In this document: positions 43,185-55,348 of the stretch, one piece after another
Numbering within the stretch: position 1 is the first letter of the stretch
How the letters are laid out: each line of letters opens with the position of its first letter
NCBI RefSeq assembly: GCF_036588685.1
Contig: NC_086381.1
Span: forward strand, 49,103,431 to 49,167,430
DNA length: 64,000 bases
Direction of reading: 5' to 3'
Source of the DNA: Mytilus trossulus
Taxonomy: Eukaryota > Mollusca > Bivalvia > Mytilida > Mytilidae
Notes under the pieces: model-generated
Database searches by the model: none
The model's input: only the letters and a program-made list of their open reading frames with translations
What the model was told of the DNA's origin: nothing
Program-made: the position numbers and the translations under genes

Positions 43185-44486
43185 TCATACATTCTGTTCT
43201 ACTTTTGGTTGGGACATTTCGTCAATCATCTGTATTCGTTGTTGTCGAACTATCTCGCCAATCTGTATTAAATTTCTCAAATTTCGTATTTTAATATCAC
43301 TCATCCGTGTGACACTTTGTAGAGCCATATTATTAGTCAGTATCCTGTTATGCCGCACTCTCTGTATACCATTTGCTTCTGGTTGCCGATTCGCGGCGAG
43401 TTCTGTATCTGCGTTAATATTTGTCTTAGAACAACACAATAGTTTTAATGCTTCTTTTCTGATAAGTTTCCCGCTAAGAATATACAGAGCGAAATTAAAG
43501 GTATTATTTGAATACATGAGAATATTTGTGATAGGCCACATCAAACCAAGTACAGCAAGGTCATGTGTATCTCCTTCCTCGTACCATTGTTTATACCCGA
43601 TTACATACACACTGATAGGTATTGATGACACTAGGAATACAGTGTTAAGCCCTACCAGCATTGTTGTCATGGACGATATTTTGGACTTTTGTCCTTGGTT
43701 TCGTTGTCGATAGTCGTTTGTCGGTTGTTGTGCTGCTCCAACCCTTTGCCTTGACTTGATGACTTTATATATGATAATTGTATTGCCAACAATGAGTAAA
43801 ACAGAAGGTATGACGCAAAATGAGACCAAATCCAACCAAGATCCAATAGTGTTGAAAAATAATTTATATTTCTTTGTCAAATACACACAATGCTGAATTG
43901 TCATTGTGCCATTGTGGTATTCAAGTATATCACCTACACCGAATAATATGGGAAGTTTTGAACAAGACAACACGACTGCTATGATAACAATAGACACTAG
44001 TGCTTTTTGTTTGGTGCATAAAAACTTCATTTTGTTAGGAAAACAAACCAATCCAGCACGTACTATAGTAACCGCTACTAACATCCAAGCAGAAAAGGAG
44101 AGAGCAAAATATAATAGCCACGTATGGAAACGGCAAAGTATATCTGATGATAACCGTATATCTTTATCAAATGTATATAATATCCAGTTTCTGAGAAGAC
44201 CAGTGTTCAGTGCCACGGTGTCTGAAATAGCCATCGACGTTAGAAATACCGAAATAGTATACTGTCGAATAGATTTTCTATTTAAAACAATTACACACAA
44301 GATACTTCCAAAGTTTCCGAAAATTATCATGATCGGTGCTACGATTTGCCACAAATAAATTCCAGCAATATGTTCATCGTAAGATGTGTAGTCTTCATAC
44401 AACGAATCACTGTTACAGCCAACAGATCCATTCGCCTCGTTTTCATTTTCAGAGCATGTTGTATTTACCATAGATATAATATCCAT
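43185..44486 (-). CDS. Intronless rhodopsin-class GPCR, orphan peptide-receptor-like
   Basis: 433 residues with seven hydrophobic helices. An N-terminal ectodomain (1-45) carries NTT and NGS sequons. TM1 has GNFGS (57-61); TM2 has SMAISD (84-89). Cys118 at the start of TM3 and Cys200 in loop 2 are placed for the usual disulfide. The end of TM3 reads IVRAGLVCFP, so Arg3.50 is kept (R143) but the acidic residue before it is Val142. TM6 has SSIP where CWxP is usual, and TM7 has NFALY where NPxxY is usual. The tail has CC351-352, possible palmitoylation. It resembles large lophotrochozoan families of FMRFamide-receptor-like orphan receptors; ligand unknown. ATG at 44486 is the first in frame; a second Met is at codon 6. 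A short overlapping upstream reading frame (44634-44449) is present in another frame. Confidence 0.88.
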   Translation of the reverse strand: MDIISMVNTTCSENENEANGSVGCNSDSLYEDYTSYDEHIAGIYLWQIVAPIMIIFGNFGSILCVIVLNRKSIRQYTISVFLTSMAISDTVALNTGLLRNWILYTFDKDIRLSSDILCRFHTWLLYFALSFSAWMLVAVTIVRAGLVCFPNKMKFLCTKQKALVSIVIIAVVLSCSKLPILFGVGDILEYHNGTMTIQHCVYLTKKYKLFFNTIGSWLDLVSFCVIPSVLLIVGNTIIIYKVIKSRQRVGAAQQPTNDYRQRNQGQKSKISSMTTMLVGLNTVFLVSSIPISVYVIGYKQWYEEGDTHDLAVLGLMWPITNILMYSNNTFNFALYILSGKLIRKEALKLLCCSKTNINADTELAANRQPEANGIQRVRHNRILTNNMALQSVTRMSDIKIRNLRNLIQIGEIVRQQRIQMIDEMSQPKVEQNV

Positions 44487-44639
44487 CTATCCTACAGCCT
44501 GTGTCAATTTGCCTTTTGTTCTTTTTTGTAGATATAACTTGACATTCGTCTAAATAGGAGTAAACATGTTCCATCCAATATCCACAGAGACGAAATTTCC
44601 AACTGGAAAGCCGCCGTCTATTTAAAATGCACAAACAAA

Positions 44640-45465
44640 TAGATAAACGATTTAGTTGTCAAATCATATTTATGTATCTTTTGGTTATTTTTTTCCACTA
44701 TACCGACAACTTTAATTAACACTTTTAATGATTGATTCTTTTATTATTTACCACTGCTTATAACAGCTTTGTGAAACTGGCAAACAATAAGCTGTGGTAA
44801 TTAACTATATAATACATGGTTTTCGTCTGTTCAATTGTTTACAATTTAGAAATGACAATGTGTATACATACGTATATATATACCGGTCTCTATGGTATCA
44901 TGCCTTAGTATACAATTTACAAGTTGATAACAAGGCAGACAGATTGATAAGTCAGTGGTGTCAGATATATCCGTCACACGGTTAACAGTTTGTCAGGTTC
45001 TGAATACATATACTAATATTTGAATATGTAAGAATATTTGTAAAAGGTCACATTGAACTGACATGTGATAATATGTTTTGTGTTTAATAACCGGATAAAG
45101 CCAGCCTCCTGACGTGGACTTTTATTGTTTTGTTGAAGACCCATTCGACGACTTAGGTGTTTCAGCTTTTTGGTTGGTTGTTATTTCTTTGACACATTCT
45201 CCTTTTCCATTCTCAATTTTATTATAAAATTAATGTTTCTTAAATATTGTTTCTTACTACACTAAATAAAAACGCAGAAAACGAGTGCTTTCCAAAATTA
45301 CAAAGTACTTTCGTGTTTTCAAAAGAAAGTAATTCAGTACTAACTAACGTGTTGAAGCTTTAATGTGTATATATCTTTATTTACCAAAGTCATAACAACT
45401 ATAGGCATACAACATATAAAGTACACAAGTATACATAGATAGCAGAAGGTAATGTGTTAAACATA
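44640..45465. other. Region upstream of the GPCR
   Basis: AT-rich. Contains a TATA-like acatacgtatatatatacc at about 44867-44885 and a family A fragment at 45165-45230. No gene supported. Confidence 0.5.
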
Positions 45466-46557
45466 TTACATCATGTTAGATCTTAATTTTTGTGCACGAA
45501 ATATAAATGTACCCAAATTACATAATTCTTTAAGATTATTAGAACTCATTAATTGTATATATTTATACATAGAAGGTTTTCTCCAATAATATGGTTTTAT
45601 AAAATAAGATCTAAGACCTTGATAAGTAGGTCATTTTAAAATAAAATGCATCTCATCTTCAATGTCGTTTTTACAAAAACTACATATTCTATTACTTCTT
45701 GGAATTGCAGAATAGCGACCACATTCTATAGCTAAATCATGACTACTAAGTCTTATTTTGGTAATACATGTACATGTCTTATAAATAACTGGTATTGGTT
45801 TACATAAATAATTTTGTAAACACAAATTTTGAACCATATATCTATAACTTGTACATTTAACTAAATTATTCATTTGGCTGTCAAAATCTTGCTTCAAACA
45901 ATCAAACAGTCGTTGTTTAATTATCAAGTAAAAACTACTGGAGAGCTTACTATCTAAGCATAAACCTTGATTATACCAAATATCACCTAAACCTATGCTG
46001 AGCAACTCATTTTTAATAAAAAACAACCAATTTGTCTTATTATTTGGACATTTTTGTAAATCGTCATATAAAAAAAAGTAACAGTTTTTCAAAATACAGT
46101 TTGTAGTACATAACAGCTTAAACCAGTATTTAAACATTCGACATTTTCTGGTGTGCAATAATGGTAATCTACCTACCTCATAGTACACCATGACATTACT
46201 AGTAGAGCTTTTTACTTTCATAATATTTTTACAATAGCCCAGATGTATCCTTTCTATAGCAGGTGCCTTGTGAGCACCCCAAATTTCACAACCATAACAA
46301 AGTACACTGTTTATATAGGTATCAAAAAGTGAAAGTAAAGTTACAAAATTCAAATATATATCTTTTACATTTCTCCTTAAGGCAAACACAGCTTTTCTAC
46401 CCTGTTCTGAGAGTTTCTGCTGTAACACATTATATTTACCATTAAAATTTAACAAAATACCAAGATAACTAAACTTATCTACAAGCTTAGAACCAATTAT
46501 ATTTGTTGATAAAGTTATCAGTATATTTTTGACGTTGTAAAATAAAATGAAATACAT
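45466..46557 (-). pseudogene. 5'-truncated LINE (CR1/L2/Jockey-like) C-terminal RT region
   Basis: Minus-strand reading frame with typical non-LTR thumb/C-terminal features: KFSYLGILLNFNGKY, SVLCYGCEIWG, YYEVGRLPLLHTRK, then a zinc-knuckle-like CSFCKNDIEDEMHFILK. A TGA at 45631-45633 stands where the last Cys of that motif is expected; the frame then continues 54 more codons (PTYQGLRSYF...) to TAA at 45466-45468. The palm and endonuclease are absent. Just upstream, 46557-46620 encodes a second, frame-shifted DLNEVEDVFHFILQ-like piece, perhaps from another copy. Confidence 0.85.
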
Positions 46558-47049
46558 CCTCTACTTCATTTAGATCACTCATAATACGCATTCTACTTTT
46601 TGTACTAATTCCATATAAAGAAACCAACCTGTTTAAATACAGAGACGTTTGAGGACTGGCCTTAGCTAGGTACCAATGTACGAGAAAGTAAAGAAATTCA
46701 TTTTCGTGAAAACAATTAGGATTCTAAATTTGACATAACTTGATAGATTCTAAACTTTTGGTGATTCTTCATGCGTAAAATGTAACCCTGACTTGCGTGG
46801 CTTAGTCATTTATAGCAACCGTTGTTTGGATAATTGTAAAAATGAATAACTAATTAATGTATACTTTCGAAGTAAAATAAACGAAAGCAAACACACAATT
46901 CCATCGAAAGAGAATGACACTACTATCGAAAGAAAATATGCAATACTATTGAAGGAAGGATCATAAACAATACATGTAATAGAAGTGGGAGAAATGCTGT
47001 AGAAGGAAAATCAACAATACAAGTGGAGCAGGATTTGCTTACATTCCGT

Positions 47050-47115
47050 AAAACATGGGAACTCCCAAGTTTTTGGTGGGGTTCGTATTGCTCAGTCTTT
47101 GGTTTTCTCAAACTC
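47050..47115 (+). repeat. Family C repeat fragment
   Basis: Contains gtttttggtggggttcgta and cagtctttggttttct, as in the family C consensus. Confidence 0.65.
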
Positions 47116-47250
47116 CGGACAGTGATCGTTTCCGTTCAATCGTAACTACTCGGCCATTCTCGCTACGCAGTACAATTCTTCGTGCAACCAGAAAGGCCGA
47201 GTTGTTCCGATTGCGTTTCCGTTCCGGAACTTTTTTCCCTTACTCCATCA

Positions 47251-47291
47251 GCACAAGGATAATAGTTACGCTGAACGGTGCCCACTGGTCA
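47251..47291 (+). repeat. Left 41-bp boundary inverted repeat of the minisatellite region
   Basis: Pairs with 57458-57498 in inverted orientation with a single mismatch; contains gctgaacggtgcccactggt. The two copies enclose the whole minisatellite complex. Confidence 0.85.
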
Positions 47292-47689
47292 CCTGAACAG
47301 AAACGGTTAAAATTGAGTCTATACGCGACAAAAAATAGTACATGATTTCCGGTTTAAAGTGAAAGTACGTTACTAAGGGGATACAAAGTTTATAATTGCT
47401 GCTATGTAATACGGATATTAGCTTAATGCAAAGTTACGGAATTACCATATTTCAAAGGATTCTGTTGAGAGACATACATAAAGTAAAGAAAATACACAAA
47501 TAATCAATTATCATAATGATTCACTCAAACAAAACAATTGAAAATGAATAGAAGAGTCACCCTTTACTCTATTAATATCTTAAAGCGAGTGACATGGCTT
47601 ATTTTTTAGAAAAAAAATAACCTAATGGCCTATATTGCACTCTCATGACATATAACTAAAAAGATGGTATGCCTCGCACTCAGGCTACT

Positions 47690-50450
47690 TTATACTGCCA
47701 TTGGTTACCTCTGGTATCCCTACACAGAAACTAATTGTGCTTACAGTTACACTGGTCATTTGATACAAATACATAGTTACTTTATTAACCTTACTCCCTT
47801 TGCAGATAAATTTATAGTGGTTCTTCCAATTACCTGACACAAATATAGATATTGAATGCCCCCCCCCCCCCCCCCCCCTACACAGATATTGAATTTCGTT
47901 ACATCTTGTCACCTTTTACATAATTAATTGTGGTGACCTCTGGTCACCCTACACATATATTGAATTTGGTAACCTCTGGTCACCCTTCACTTATATTGAA
48001 TTTACCTACAAATTATAAAATACTGAATTTGGTAACCATTGGTCAACCTCGACACCCTAAACATATATTGAAATTTGTTACATCCTGTCACGTTTTAGAT
48101 AATTATATGTGGTGACTTCTGGTCACCCTACCCATATATTGAATTTGGTTAACTGTGGTCACCCAACACATGTATTGAATTCGCTTAAAAATTATAAGAT
48201 ATTGAATTTGGTTACCTCTGGTCACCCCGGCAACCTTTCACAGATATTGAATTTCGTTACATCTTGTCACCTTTTTTATTATTAATTGTGATGACCTCTG
48301 GTCAACCCACACATATATTGAATTTGGTAACCTCTGATCATCCTTTACATATATTGAATTTACCTACAAATAATAAGATACTGAATTGATAACCTCTGGT
48401 CACCCTTCACATATATTGAATTTATCGACAAATTATAAGATAAAATTTAGATGGGAAATGGGGAATGTGTCAAAGAGACAACAACCCGACCACATAAAAA
48501 AACAAAAGGAGAAGGTCACCAACAGGTCTTCAATGTAGCGAGAAATTCCCGCACCCGGAGGCGTCCTTCAGCTGGCCCCTAAACAAATATATACTAGTTC
48601 AGTGGCTTTTACTACCGTGTGTCACCCTAAATAGGTCTTGATTTTGGTAATCTCTGGTCCCCCTACTAAGACAAAAACAATAAAAACCGAGGAGTAATCA
48701 GATATACCAGAAGACATTTACAACATTAAAAAAGTAAGGAACAGCAGGAATCGTCTTAATCATGTGAATGATGTTAGATGCCTTGAACGCTCCTATCTTG
48801 TGAGTTCTTTCGTAAGTCCCGTAATAACGAAAGTGTACTGATGACTGTGGAGTTTTTATATAATTAATTATACATGTTTTACTAAAATATTGAATTTGGT
48901 GACCTTTGGTCACCTTATACATATATGAATTTTAAATACCTCAAGTGACCATACACATATATTGAATGGGGTAACAGTACCTCTGGTCACCCTTCACATA
49001 TTTTGAATGTGATAACCTCTTTTCGTACACAAATATAAAATTTGGTTACCTCTAGTCACCGTGCATCAATATTGAATATGGTTACGTATATTTAGCCTAC
49101 TTATATTTAATTTTGTAAACTTCGGTCACCCAACTCATATATTGAACGTTGTAACCTCTGATCAACCTTCACACACATTGGAAAAGGTAACCTCTGGTAA
49201 ACCATTACAGATATCGAATGTGATTACCTCTGGTCATCCTTTACATATATTGACTATGGTCACCCTTCAAAGATATTGAATATGGTGACCTCTGGTCACC
49301 CAACCAACATTTTGAATATGGTTACCCCTGGTCACCCTACACAGATATTGCATATGTTTATCTTTGGTCTCCTAAAAAGATAAATTGGCTTATGTTACCC
49401 TTGATTACAATTTACAAAAATTGAATTTGTTTAGCATCGGTTATCTCGATTCACACTTTTTGCGCTACTTTTATAATAAATATATTTATCTAGTAACTTC
49501 TGGTCGCTGTACACATATATTTAATTATGTTGCCGTTGTCAACAAATATATATAGCAATTGGCTTTTTTGGAATGTGGTTACCTTGGATCACCATACACA
49601 GATAAAAAATAATTGCTTTAGACACCATGCATAAATATTGAATTTAGGTACCTTTATATACCCTACTTAGATGTTTAATTTGGTAATCTCTGGTCCCACT
49701 ACCAAGATGTTGAATGTGGTTAGCTCTTGTCACCCTACAAATATATTGAATATTGTTACCTCTGGTCACCCTACACATATATTGACTATGATGTCCTCTG
49801 GCCACCCTACCAAAATTGTGAATATGGTTACCTCTGGTCCCCCTACACAGATATTGAATAAGGTTATCTATGGTCACCTTACACAGATATTGAATAAGGC
49901 TACCTCTGGTCACCTTACAAAGATATTGGATATGATTACCTCTGGTCACCCTAAACAGATATTGACTATGGTTACCTCTGGTCGCCCTACATATATTTTA
50001 AACATGGTAACCTCTGGTCACCCACACATAAATTGGCTTTGGTTACCTCTGGTCATCCTACACATATATTGAAAATGGTTACTTTTGTTCACCCTACAAT
50101 AAATTGGCTTATGTTACTTATGGTTACAATTCATAAATAATGAATATCTTTGGTCAACTTAAAAGATATTGAATGTGGTTACCTCTGGTCACCCTACACA
50201 GATATTAGCTATGTTTGTATGTTTCCCTCCGGTCCCCTTACACAGATTTCGAATTTGGTAACCCTTTCATATTATTGAATGAGATTACCTCCGGGCATCG
50301 TATACATATATTAATTTAAGTTACCTCTGGTCACCCTTTACAGATTTGGAATGGGGTTACCTTTGGTCAACATACACAGATATTAATTTTAGTAACCTCC
50401 GGTCACCGTTTAAAAATATTTGCTTTGGTAACCTCTGGTCACAATGCATG
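47690..50450 (+). repeat. 36-bp minisatellite, plus-oriented array
   Basis: Degenerate units with core GGTTACCTCTGGTCACC followed by an AT-rich linker (CTACACAgATATTGAATAT type). It is interrupted by a C-run at about 47858-47878 and a family A copy at 48448-48660. Open reading frames through it reflect a unit length divisible by three and not coding constraint. Confidence 0.9.
48448..48660 (+). repeat. Family A repeat inside the minisatellite
   Basis: Contains aatggggaatgtgtcaaag, aaggtcaccaacaggtcttc and cggaggcgtccttcagctgg, a high-copy mussel repeat. Confidence 0.78.
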
Positions 50451-50454
50451 ATTA

Positions 50455-51475
50455 ATCAACCTTTATTGGAATATAATGATCATGGTATTTGGAAAATGTA
50501 TGTTTTATATATTTCATGTTAATCTAGTTGTTTGCATTTTCTATTGTGTATTTTATTCTAAACTCTTAGTATGTAATAAAGATGCCAAGAAGACGATTGC
50601 CTTTGTAGCCATTATAGATCCAATGTTCGTAAAATCTGAACAATTGAATTCCCCTCAAACACTTACTTAGTTTTTTCAATGCCACCCTTTTTTGGGGCAG
50701 ATATCACTTTCATTTTTCGGCATACAGCCTTTTTGGTTGATTCTTTATCGACAAGAGTCTCGGTTAAAGTATTTAACATGTTTAACTTGATAGTCAACCT
50801 CACCTGAAAATGAAGTGAAATACAGTTGTGATCTTTTCTTGCAGTCAAGCTAAAACAATACATGTAATAAGACATATTAAGCATCGTTATGAAAATTCTT
50901 ACAACTTAAAAAAATGTTTTACAGATTGGCAAAGCGACATGTATATGATTCACAGTAGACATATGATTTCTAATGATACAGTAATATACCAAGGGATCCT
51001 AAAATCTAGCATGAAAAATATTATGGGCACCGCATAATGAGCTGTATTTGCTAACCATTCTAGGTAACATGAGACCACCCTGGTTTTTGGTGGGGTTTAT
51101 GTTCATCAGTTTAATTTTTCTATTTTGAATTATAATGATTGCAATTTGAATTTAATTTTTTTTTTTTTTTTTGCCCAGCTTTGTCAGTTTGTTGTCCAAA
51201 TTTCAGTTTGATCGTTCCTTTCGACCCATTCACCATTCCTTACCTACTACTCTATAAATGATTTAAAAAAAAAAACACGAGATCACCAATTTATGTATTT
51301 TAAACAACTTACACTGTTTTCTTTGAGAATCAAGTGTATTCACTAATATACAATAAAGTTTAGTCTTGCTGAACCAGTAATGTATATCAAACCTGTTCTT
51401 GTTCTTTTTTCCTGCTCTTCGATTGTCTTACATTTCCAACAAATGATAAAAAAAACATTACCTGACTTATGTTTT
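50455..51475. other. Non-repetitive spacer between oppositely oriented minisatellite arrays
   Basis: About 1 kb without the 36-bp unit. Holds the candidate terminal exon at 50663-50803 (minus) and a family C copy at about 51060-51260. Confidence 0.7.
50663..50803 (-). CDS. Candidate terminal exon of an unknown minus-strand gene
   Basis: Follows a good acceptor (cttcattttcag) and is open in one frame for 46 codons to TAA: VRLTIKLNMLNTLTETLVDK, then a Lys-rich end KKAVCRKMKVISAPKKGG. A minus-strand AATAAA lies about 110 bp further on. A GTAAGT overlapping the stop could instead be a donor (exon 50667-50803). Function unknown. Only RNA evidence could tell whether this is real. Confidence 0.35.
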   Translation of the reverse strand: MRLTIKLNMLNTLTETLVDKESTKKAVCRKMKVISAPKKGGIEKTK

Positions 51476-51885
51476 TATGACCAGAGGTAACCAAATCTTA
51501 AATCAGCATAACGTGACCAGAGGTAACCAAATCCAATATGAACATAATGTGGTCAGAGGTCACCAAATCTATTAACATAAGGTAACCAGATGTCACCAAA
51601 TCCAATATATGAATTTGGTGACCAGAAGTTACCCCATTCTGGCATGTTAAGGCCACCACAGGTTAACAAATCCCATTTCTGATTTAGATGTAATCAAATT
51701 AAATATGTATGTAAGGTAATCAAGAAACAAACAATGATTTGTTATATCAAGCCTAAGTGGCCATTTTACCAGAAACGATTGCAAGATTTAAGTTCAAAAA
51801 GAATTATATTTGCAGCATTATATAAGCATAGTGCATTTTTTCATCATATTAAAGGTTTGTCACCATAAATTAAATGCATGCATAC

Positions 51886-51913
51886 CGCTCTCATCTACAT
51901 TTTCTGAGGACTT
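51886..51913 (-). other. Exon-like cassette 1 (28 bp)
   Basis: Acceptor ttcatttttcag and donor GTATGC flank KSSENVDES plus one base. Older and diverged, but both splice signals and the frame are kept. Confidence 0.3.
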
Positions 51914-53947
51914 CTGAAAAATGAAGATAAATATATGATAAATGTATTAGTAAATTCAATTTTATTTATCCGGAAGTATCTTATGAGGATCAGTATTATT
52001 TTACTTAATTATCACCTGTCAATGATCTTGACAATGTTTGCAAGGTCAAGGATTTTCCTAAGATTTGTTTGAAGATGATCATGAAAGATAATGTTCATTG
52101 TGAAAAGTTTTTTAGGCATATCAAACTTAATGTAATAATATTATATATTCTTGTTGAACCCAAAATGTATATTAGACCTGTTCTTCTTCTTTTTTTCTCT
52201 TTCTTTGATTGTCTCAAACTTTCTACAAATGATATAAAAAAACATCAACTAGTTGTATGTAAATGTTAATTACCAGAGATAACCAACTCTGAAATCTGCA
52301 TAAGGTGACCAGAGGTAACCTTAATCCAATATTAACATAAGGTGACCAGAGGTAACCTTCATCCAATATTAACATAAGGTGACCAGAGGTTACCTAATCC
52401 AATATTAACATAAGGTGACCAGAGGTTAACAAATCTAACATTAACATAAGGTGACCAGACGTAACCAAATCCAATAATAACATTAGGTGACCAGAGGTAA
52501 ACAAATCTAATATAAGCATAAGGTAACCAGAGGTAACCAAATCCAATATAAACATAAGGTGACAAGAAGTAACCAAATTCAATATTAACATAAGGTGACA
52601 AGAGATAACCAAATCAAATATAAACATAAGGTGACCAGAAATAACCAAATTTAATATAAACATAAGATGGCCAGAGGTAACCAATCCAATATAAATATTA
52701 GGTGACCAGAAATAACCAAATCTAATATAAAGATAAGTTAACCTGAGGTAACCAATTCAATATAAACATAAGGTGAATAGAGATAACAAATTCCTATATA
52801 AACATAAGGTGACCAGAGATAACCAAATCCAATGTAAACATAAGGAGACCAGAGATAACCAAATCCAATATTAACATAAGGTGACCATAAGTCGTCACCA
52901 AATCTAATATTAACCTAAGGTGACCAGAGGTAACCAAATCTAATATTAACAAAAGGTGACCAGAGGTAACCAAATCCAATATAAACATAAGTTGATCAGA
53001 GGTAACCAAATCCAATAGTAACATAAGGTGACCAGAGATAAGCAAATCCAATATTAACATAAGTTGACCAAAGATTACCAAATCTAATATTAACATAAGG
53101 TGCCCAGAGGTAACCAAATCTAATATAGACATAAGGTGACCAGAGGTAACCAAATCCAATATAAACAAGTAGGTGCCCAGAGGTAACCACATCTAATATA
53201 GAAATAAGGTGACCAGAGGTAACCAAATCCAATATCAACATAAGGTGACAAAAGATAACAAAATCCAAAATAAACATAAGGTGACCAGAAATAACTAAAT
53301 CTAATATAAACATAAGGAGAACAGAGGTAACCAATCCAATATAAACATAAGGTGACCAGATGTAACCAAATCTAATATTAACATAAGGTGACCATAGGTC
53401 ACCAAATCTAATATTTACATAAGGTGACCAGAGGTAACCAAATCTAATATTACCATAAGGTGACCAGAGGTAACAAAATCCAATATAAACAAGTAGGTGA
53501 CCACAGATAACCAAATCTAACATATGAATAAGGTGACCAGAGATAACCAAATCAAAAATAAACATAAGGTGACCAGAGGTCATCAAATCTTATATTTGAA
53601 TAAGGTGACCAGAGGTAACCAAATCCAATATTGACATAAGGTAACCAGAGGTCACAAAAAATCCAATATATGATTAGGGTGACCAGAAGTTACTAGCATG
53701 CTAAGGCCACTAGAGGTTATCAATTTCCATTTCTGGTTAAGATGACCACATGTAATTGAATTAAATATTTTTGTAAGGTAAGCAATAAACAAAAAATTAA
53801 TTGTTCAATCAAGCCTAAGTTGCCATTTTACCAGAAGTAATTGCAATTATTAAGTTCAAAAAGAATAATAGTTGCAGTATTATATAAACATTGTGTATGT
53901 TTCCATCATATTAAAGGTTTAATACAACAAAGTAAATGCATACATAC

Positions 53948-53975
53948 CTCTCTTATCTACACTTTCTGACGACTT
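53948..53975 (-). other. Exon-like cassette 2 (28 bp)
   Basis: Same as cassette 3, one 1373-bp period away. Confidence 0.3.
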
Positions 53976-55320
53976 CTGAAAAAAGAAGATAAACATATAA
54001 TAACTGTATTAGTAAGTTCAATTTTATTTATCCAAACGTATCTGATGAGTATAAGTAGAAATTGACTAAATTATCAACTGTCCATGCTCTTGGCAATATT
54101 TGAAAGATCAAGGATTTTTCTTAGATTTGCTTGTAGATGATCGGGAAAGATAAATGTTCATTGTGTAAAGTTTTATCGATATATCAAACTTTATGTAATA
54201 ATTTTCTATATTCTTGTTGAACCCATAATGTATATTAAACCTGTTCTTCTTTTTTTCTCCCTTTCTTTGATTGTCTCAAACGTTCTACAAATGATATGAA
54301 AAACATCAACTAGTTGTATGTAAATGTTAATTACCAGACATAACCAAATCTGAATTCTGCATAAGGTGACCAGAGGTAACCAAATCTAATATTAACATAA
54401 GGTGACCAGAGGTAACCAAACCCAATATTAACATAAAGTGACCTGAGGTCACATAATCTAATAGTAACATAATGTGACCAGAGATAATCAAATCCAATAT
54501 TAACATAAGGTGACCAGAGGTAACCAAATCTAATATTAACATAAGGTGACCAGAGGTAACCAAATCCAATATTAACATAAAGTGACCAGAGGTAACCAAA
54601 CCAATATAAACGTAAGGCGACCAGAGATAATCAAATCCAATATTAACATGAGGTGACCAGAGGTCACCAAATCTAATATTTACATAAAGTGACCAGAGGT
54701 AACCAAATCTAATATTACCATAAGGTGACCAGAGGTAACCAAATCCAATATAAGCATAAGGTGACCAGAGATAACCAAATCAAAAATATAAACAGAAGGT
54801 GACCAGAGATAAACAAATCTAATATATGAATAAGGTGACCAGAGGTAACCAAATCCAATATTAACATAAGGTGACAAGAGATAACATAATCCAATATAAA
54901 CATGAGTGACCAGAGATAACCAAATTCAATATTAACATAAGGTGACCAGAGGTCATCAAATCTTATATTTGAATAAGGTGACCAGAGGTAACCAAATCCA
55001 ATATTGACATAAGGTAACCAGAGGTCACAAAAAATCCAATATATGATTAGGGTGACCAGAAGTTACTAGCATGCTAAGGCCACTAGAGGTTATCAATTTC
55101 CATTTCTGGTTAAGATGACCACATGTAATTGAATTAAATATTTTTGTAAGGTAAGCAATAAACAAAAAATGAATTGTTCAATCAAGCCTAAGTTGCCATT
55201 TTACCAGAAGTAATTGCAATTATTAAGTTCAAAAAGAATAATAGTTGCAGTATTATATAAACATTGTGTATGTTTCCATCATATTAAAGGTTTAATACAA
55301 CAAAGTAAATGCATACATAC

Positions 55321-55348
55321 CTCTCTTATCTACACTTTCTGACGACTT
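55321..55348 (-). other. Exon-like cassette 3 (28 bp)
   Basis: Acceptor atcttcttttttcag and donor GTATGT flank KSSESVDKR plus one base. Identical to cassette 2. Confidence 0.3.

Noticed and set aside
42741..43713. Plus-strand reading frames up to 297 codons over the GPCR and its 3' repeat
   Set aside because: They are antisense to the receptor and created by the 48-bp repeat, open in more than one frame.
43906..44358. 150-codon plus-strand reading frame
   Set aside because: Antisense shadow of the GPCR coding sequence.
47055..47345. 96-codon plus-strand frame starting MGTPKFLVGF
   Set aside because: Its start lies in family C repeat DNA and its end in the boundary inverted repeat. No domain or splice context.
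47858..47878. Run of about 21 C bases
   Set aside because: A simple homopolymer, prone to sequencing error; no biological claim made.
52359..53586. Long minus-strand reading frames (LVTSGHLMLILD and YLWSPYVNIGFG repeats)
   Set aside because: A 36-bp unit without stops in two frames gives these automatically. Both frames are open equally, and indels break them.
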